DNA of 40,985 nucleotides from Phycisphaerales bacterium (GTDB lineage: Bacteria > Planctomycetota > Phycisphaerae > UBA1845 > PWPN01): contig JAAYCU010000103.1 of the NCBI GenBank assembly GCA_012729595.1, positions 1 to 40,985 on the forward strand. Reading direction: 5' to 3'. The notes under the pieces were generated by a model. It worked only from the letters and a program-made list of their open reading frames with translations, had not been told where the DNA came from and did no database searches. Below, piece after piece: positions 39,431 through 40,985 of the stretch. The position numbers and the translations under genes were made by a program. Every line of letters begins with the position of its first letter. Positions within the stretch are counted from its first letter, which is position 1.

Positions 39431-40348
39431 TTGTCACGGATTCGTCCCATGAAAATTGCCCGGGCCATGAAAAACATGTCTTTTTCCTACACCATCACGC
39501 CGGTTGAGATCGCCGAGTCGATGGCCTTTAACCTGGATTGTCTGGGTTGCGTCTGCTGGTTCGAATACGGGCGGATCATGGCTATGCCGGGAACGACCAT
39601 CCCGTTTTCTGATACGGTCAAACCTTATATCAGTTTTTTCCACAAGCGGCGCGACCTGATACGTGATACGGACGTGGTGGCCGACGTGGCGATCCTGCGC
39701 AATTTCCCATCTCAGGCTTTCGCTAATCCCGAGCATGCCGCCCTTACTTATCGCGTCGAGCAGATCATGATAGAGGAGCGGGTTCCCTTCCAGATCATTT
39801 TCGATCGGCAACTGGCGGACCTGAGCCGGTACCGATCCCTCGTCCTGGCCGGTTGTGTCGCCTTATCGGATCGACATATCGAGGAGATCAAAAACTTCGT
39901 ATCCGCCGGCGGACGGTTGTGCGTGGTCGGGCCGGCGGCGGAGTATGACGAGTGGCTGCGGCCGCGGGCCGCGGACCCGCTGGCAGCCATCGCTCCCGAC
40001 CGGGTGGTCCGCGTCGATGCTCAGGGCGATATCATTTCCGCGGTGCGGCGGTCCTGTGCCGACCGCTTGGCCATTGCCATCTCGGCTCCCGTTGGCTTGG
40101 GTATTGAGTTGACGGAGCAAACCCAGCGTCGGCTGGTTCATCTGGTCAATTATCGCCCGGATGGGCCGATTCGCGAGGCGGATGTCGAATTACGGGTGCC
40201 GGCCGGTAAACGAATCAAGTCGGTCACCATGGCCACGCCGCAAGCACCGGAAGATACCGATCTGGCCTTTGCCCAACAGGCCGATCTGGTGACTTTTCGG
40301 ATACCGGGAGTCGAGATTTATGCGATCGCCGTGGTTTCCTGGGAGTAG
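39431..40348 (+). CDS. C-terminal part of the GHL6-type glycosidase-like protein (GATase-like and beta-sandwich domains)
   Basis: 305 residues in the same frame as the fragment before it. The nearest possible start codon after the stop is a TTG at 39431, without an evident ribosome binding site. The first part continues the barrel (IRPMKIARAMKNMSFSYTITPVEIAESMAFNLDCLGCVCWFEYG). Then comes a flavodoxin-like domain as in the beta-galactosidase trimerisation region (RVPFQIIFDRQLADLSRYRSLVLAGCVALSDRHIEEIKNFVSAGGRLCVVG) and a final beta domain (RRLVHLVNYRPDG, LRVPAGKRIKSVTMATP). It ends in TAG, so TAG is used here as a real terminator. Alone it is unlikely to fold as an enzyme. Confidence 0.72.
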   Translation: MSRIRPMKIARAMKNMSFSYTITPVEIAESMAFNLDCLGCVCWFEYGRIMAMPGTTIPFSDTVKPYISFFHKRRDLIRDTDVVADVAILRNFPSQAFANPEHAALTYRVEQIMIEERVPFQIIFDRQLADLSRYRSLVLAGCVALSDRHIEEIKNFVSAGGRLCVVGPAAEYDEWLRPRAADPLAAIAPDRVVRVDAQGDIISAVRRSCADRLAIAISAPVGLGIELTEQTQRRLVHLVNYRPDGPIREADVELRVPAGKRIKSVTMATPQAPEDTDLAFAQQADLVTFRIPGVEIYAIAVVSWE

Positions 40349-40578
40349 CCGATCGGTAAGAACAACCTGATGATTTACTCGGATTGCGCAACCATGCAGG
40401 CCGATGGGCTATTGGCGGCTATTTGCGCTGTCGCGAAAAATGCATGCCCGACTTAGAATGCGGGCAGTACATCCCGCTACCGGAACAGGGAGAGTGTTCA
40501 ATGTGGCTGCGACAGTTGCGGCGCCATGATTCGAATACTGTGGTTGCCGTGCCGGAGCGGTAAACGACGAATGCCGTC

Positions 40579-40812
40579 TCAGACTTTTACAAAGATACTA
40601 TTGCGGTACATGTGGTAAAGAATCAGCCAGACAATGATTACCGAACCTAAGTTGAGCAGCAACGACGCTCCAGCCCCGTGCAAGTGCCCGGCTAGGCCGC
40701 CCAGCGTCACCGCAGATATGAATAGCCCATGGCCTCCGATGAGCCAGAACATGTCGAAGCCACGCAGGGCATCGATCGACATTAATCTCCCAGTGTTGGG
40801 GACGCATGCCAT
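40579..40812 (-). pseudogene. Internally deleted remnant of a DUF5009/HGSNAT-like membrane acyltransferase
   Basis: 77 codons. The N-terminus GRLMSIDALRGFDMFWLIGG is the diagnostic start of heparan-alpha-glucosaminide N-acetyltransferase-like (DUF5009/YeiB-related) proteins, and the end, IVWLILYHMYRNSIFVKV, looks like the C-terminus of the same family. About 300 or more residues that normally lie between, including most membrane helices, are missing, while the reading frame is kept. The simplest view is a large in-frame internal deletion. No function is expected. The roughly 230 bases between this gene and the glycosidase hold no clear gene; a small inverted repeat TGCCCG/CGGGCA lies near 40445-40466. 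Confidence 0.55.
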
Positions 40813-40861
40813 TGGTTGACCTGTATGTCTTAAACTCTGCTCGGCCTGAGAGAAAGACGAA

Positions 40862-40985
40862 TTATCCGCCGGCTGCCAGCAGGGCCAGGGCCGTTACGCT
40901 GAGCCCCGCGGCCGAGGCCACTGCGATCAGGAAGCCGCGCTGTATGCTGGTCCGTTGAGCGTAGGCCCCCATCAGCAGAGGGATA
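40862..40985 (-). CDS. C-terminus of a probable MFS transporter (partial, runs off the right edge)
   Basis: The last 40 codons of a minus-strand gene are visible, ending in TAA at 40864-40862. The sequence IPLLMGAYAQRTSIQRGFLIAVASAAGLSVTALALLAAGG has the loop plus hydrophobic helix typical of the end of major facilitator sugar transporters (P-x-x-x-G-x-x-x-D/Q-x-x-S). It ends about 50 bases before the start of the acyltransferase remnant on the same strand, so the two were probably one operon. The call rests on a short fragment. Confidence 0.45.
   Translation of the reverse strand, partial: IPLLMGAYAQRTSIQRGFLIAVASAAGLSVTALALLAAGG

Noticed and set aside
40501-40563. A 20-codon frame with a GGGAGAG site upstream (starts MWLRQLRRHD)
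   Set aside because: Too short to support without conservation; the ribosome-binding-like match is common in this composition.

Overview
The window looks like chromosomal DNA of a planctomycete, probably of the Phycisphaerae type. This is inferred from gene families: a Ser/Thr kinase fused to a formylglycine-generating-enzyme-like domain, two ketosynthase-like proteins beside two hotdog dehydratases and an ACP, a Tat-exported sugar-epimerase-like TIM barrel, a GHL6-type glycosidase-like protein, and an HD-phosphohydrolase/ybeY/phoH block. Base composition is fairly GC-rich. I see no tRNA, rRNA, CRISPR array or prophage.

Layout. 1-1.5 kb is decayed: a frameshifted glycosidase-like fragment, a REP-associated (Y1/HUH) transposase and a REP-like palindrome. 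1.5-4.1 kb is an ECF sigma factor / membrane anti-sigma / PDZ protein operon. 4.4-6.0 kb holds two convergent sugar-metabolism genes (TIM-barrel epimerase/isomerase-like, KDPG/KHG aldolase). 6.1-10.3 kb (minus strand) is a compact lipid or polyketide set: hotdog dehydratase, long ACP, second hotdog dehydratase, a ketosynthase lacking both active-site histidines, then a complete ketosynthase. A 501-bp, hairpin-rich spacer follows. 10.8-13.5 kb holds a sensor histidine kinase split by one in-frame TAG, then an exported protein of unknown function. 13.6-20.9 kb (minus) is housekeeping: CorC/HlyC-like protein, YbeY, 7TM-HD (PgpH-like), PhoH, CdsA, TrpC. 21-26 kb holds a CPBP protease, a small membrane protein and an ABC-2 exporter operon. 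26.1-31 kb has a cyclophilin, a small DUF2892-like membrane protein and a two-gene asymmetric ABC exporter. 31-38 kb is a signalling and cell-surface region: the kinase-FGE fusion translationally coupled to two lipoproteins (the second a metzincin-like protease), then a third lipoprotein and an FHA-GAF-PP2C phosphatase on the other strand. 38.4-41 kb has a GHL6-type glycosidase gene split by one in-frame TGA, an internally deleted remnant of a DUF5009/HGSNAT-like membrane acyltransferase, and the C-terminus of a probable MFS transporter.

How the genes work together. The ketosynthase/dehydratase/ACP cluster is the best candidate for a dedicated biosynthetic system: it has condensing and dehydrating enzymes but no ketoreductase, so reduction would have to come from elsewhere. 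The kinase, the FHA phosphatase and the surface lipoproteins suggest a phosphorylation-controlled envelope module. Both window edges carry carbohydrate-related genes in visible decay, and the two in-frame stops (TAG in the histidine kinase, TGA in the glycosidase) each fit a single C-to-T change in an otherwise intact frame.
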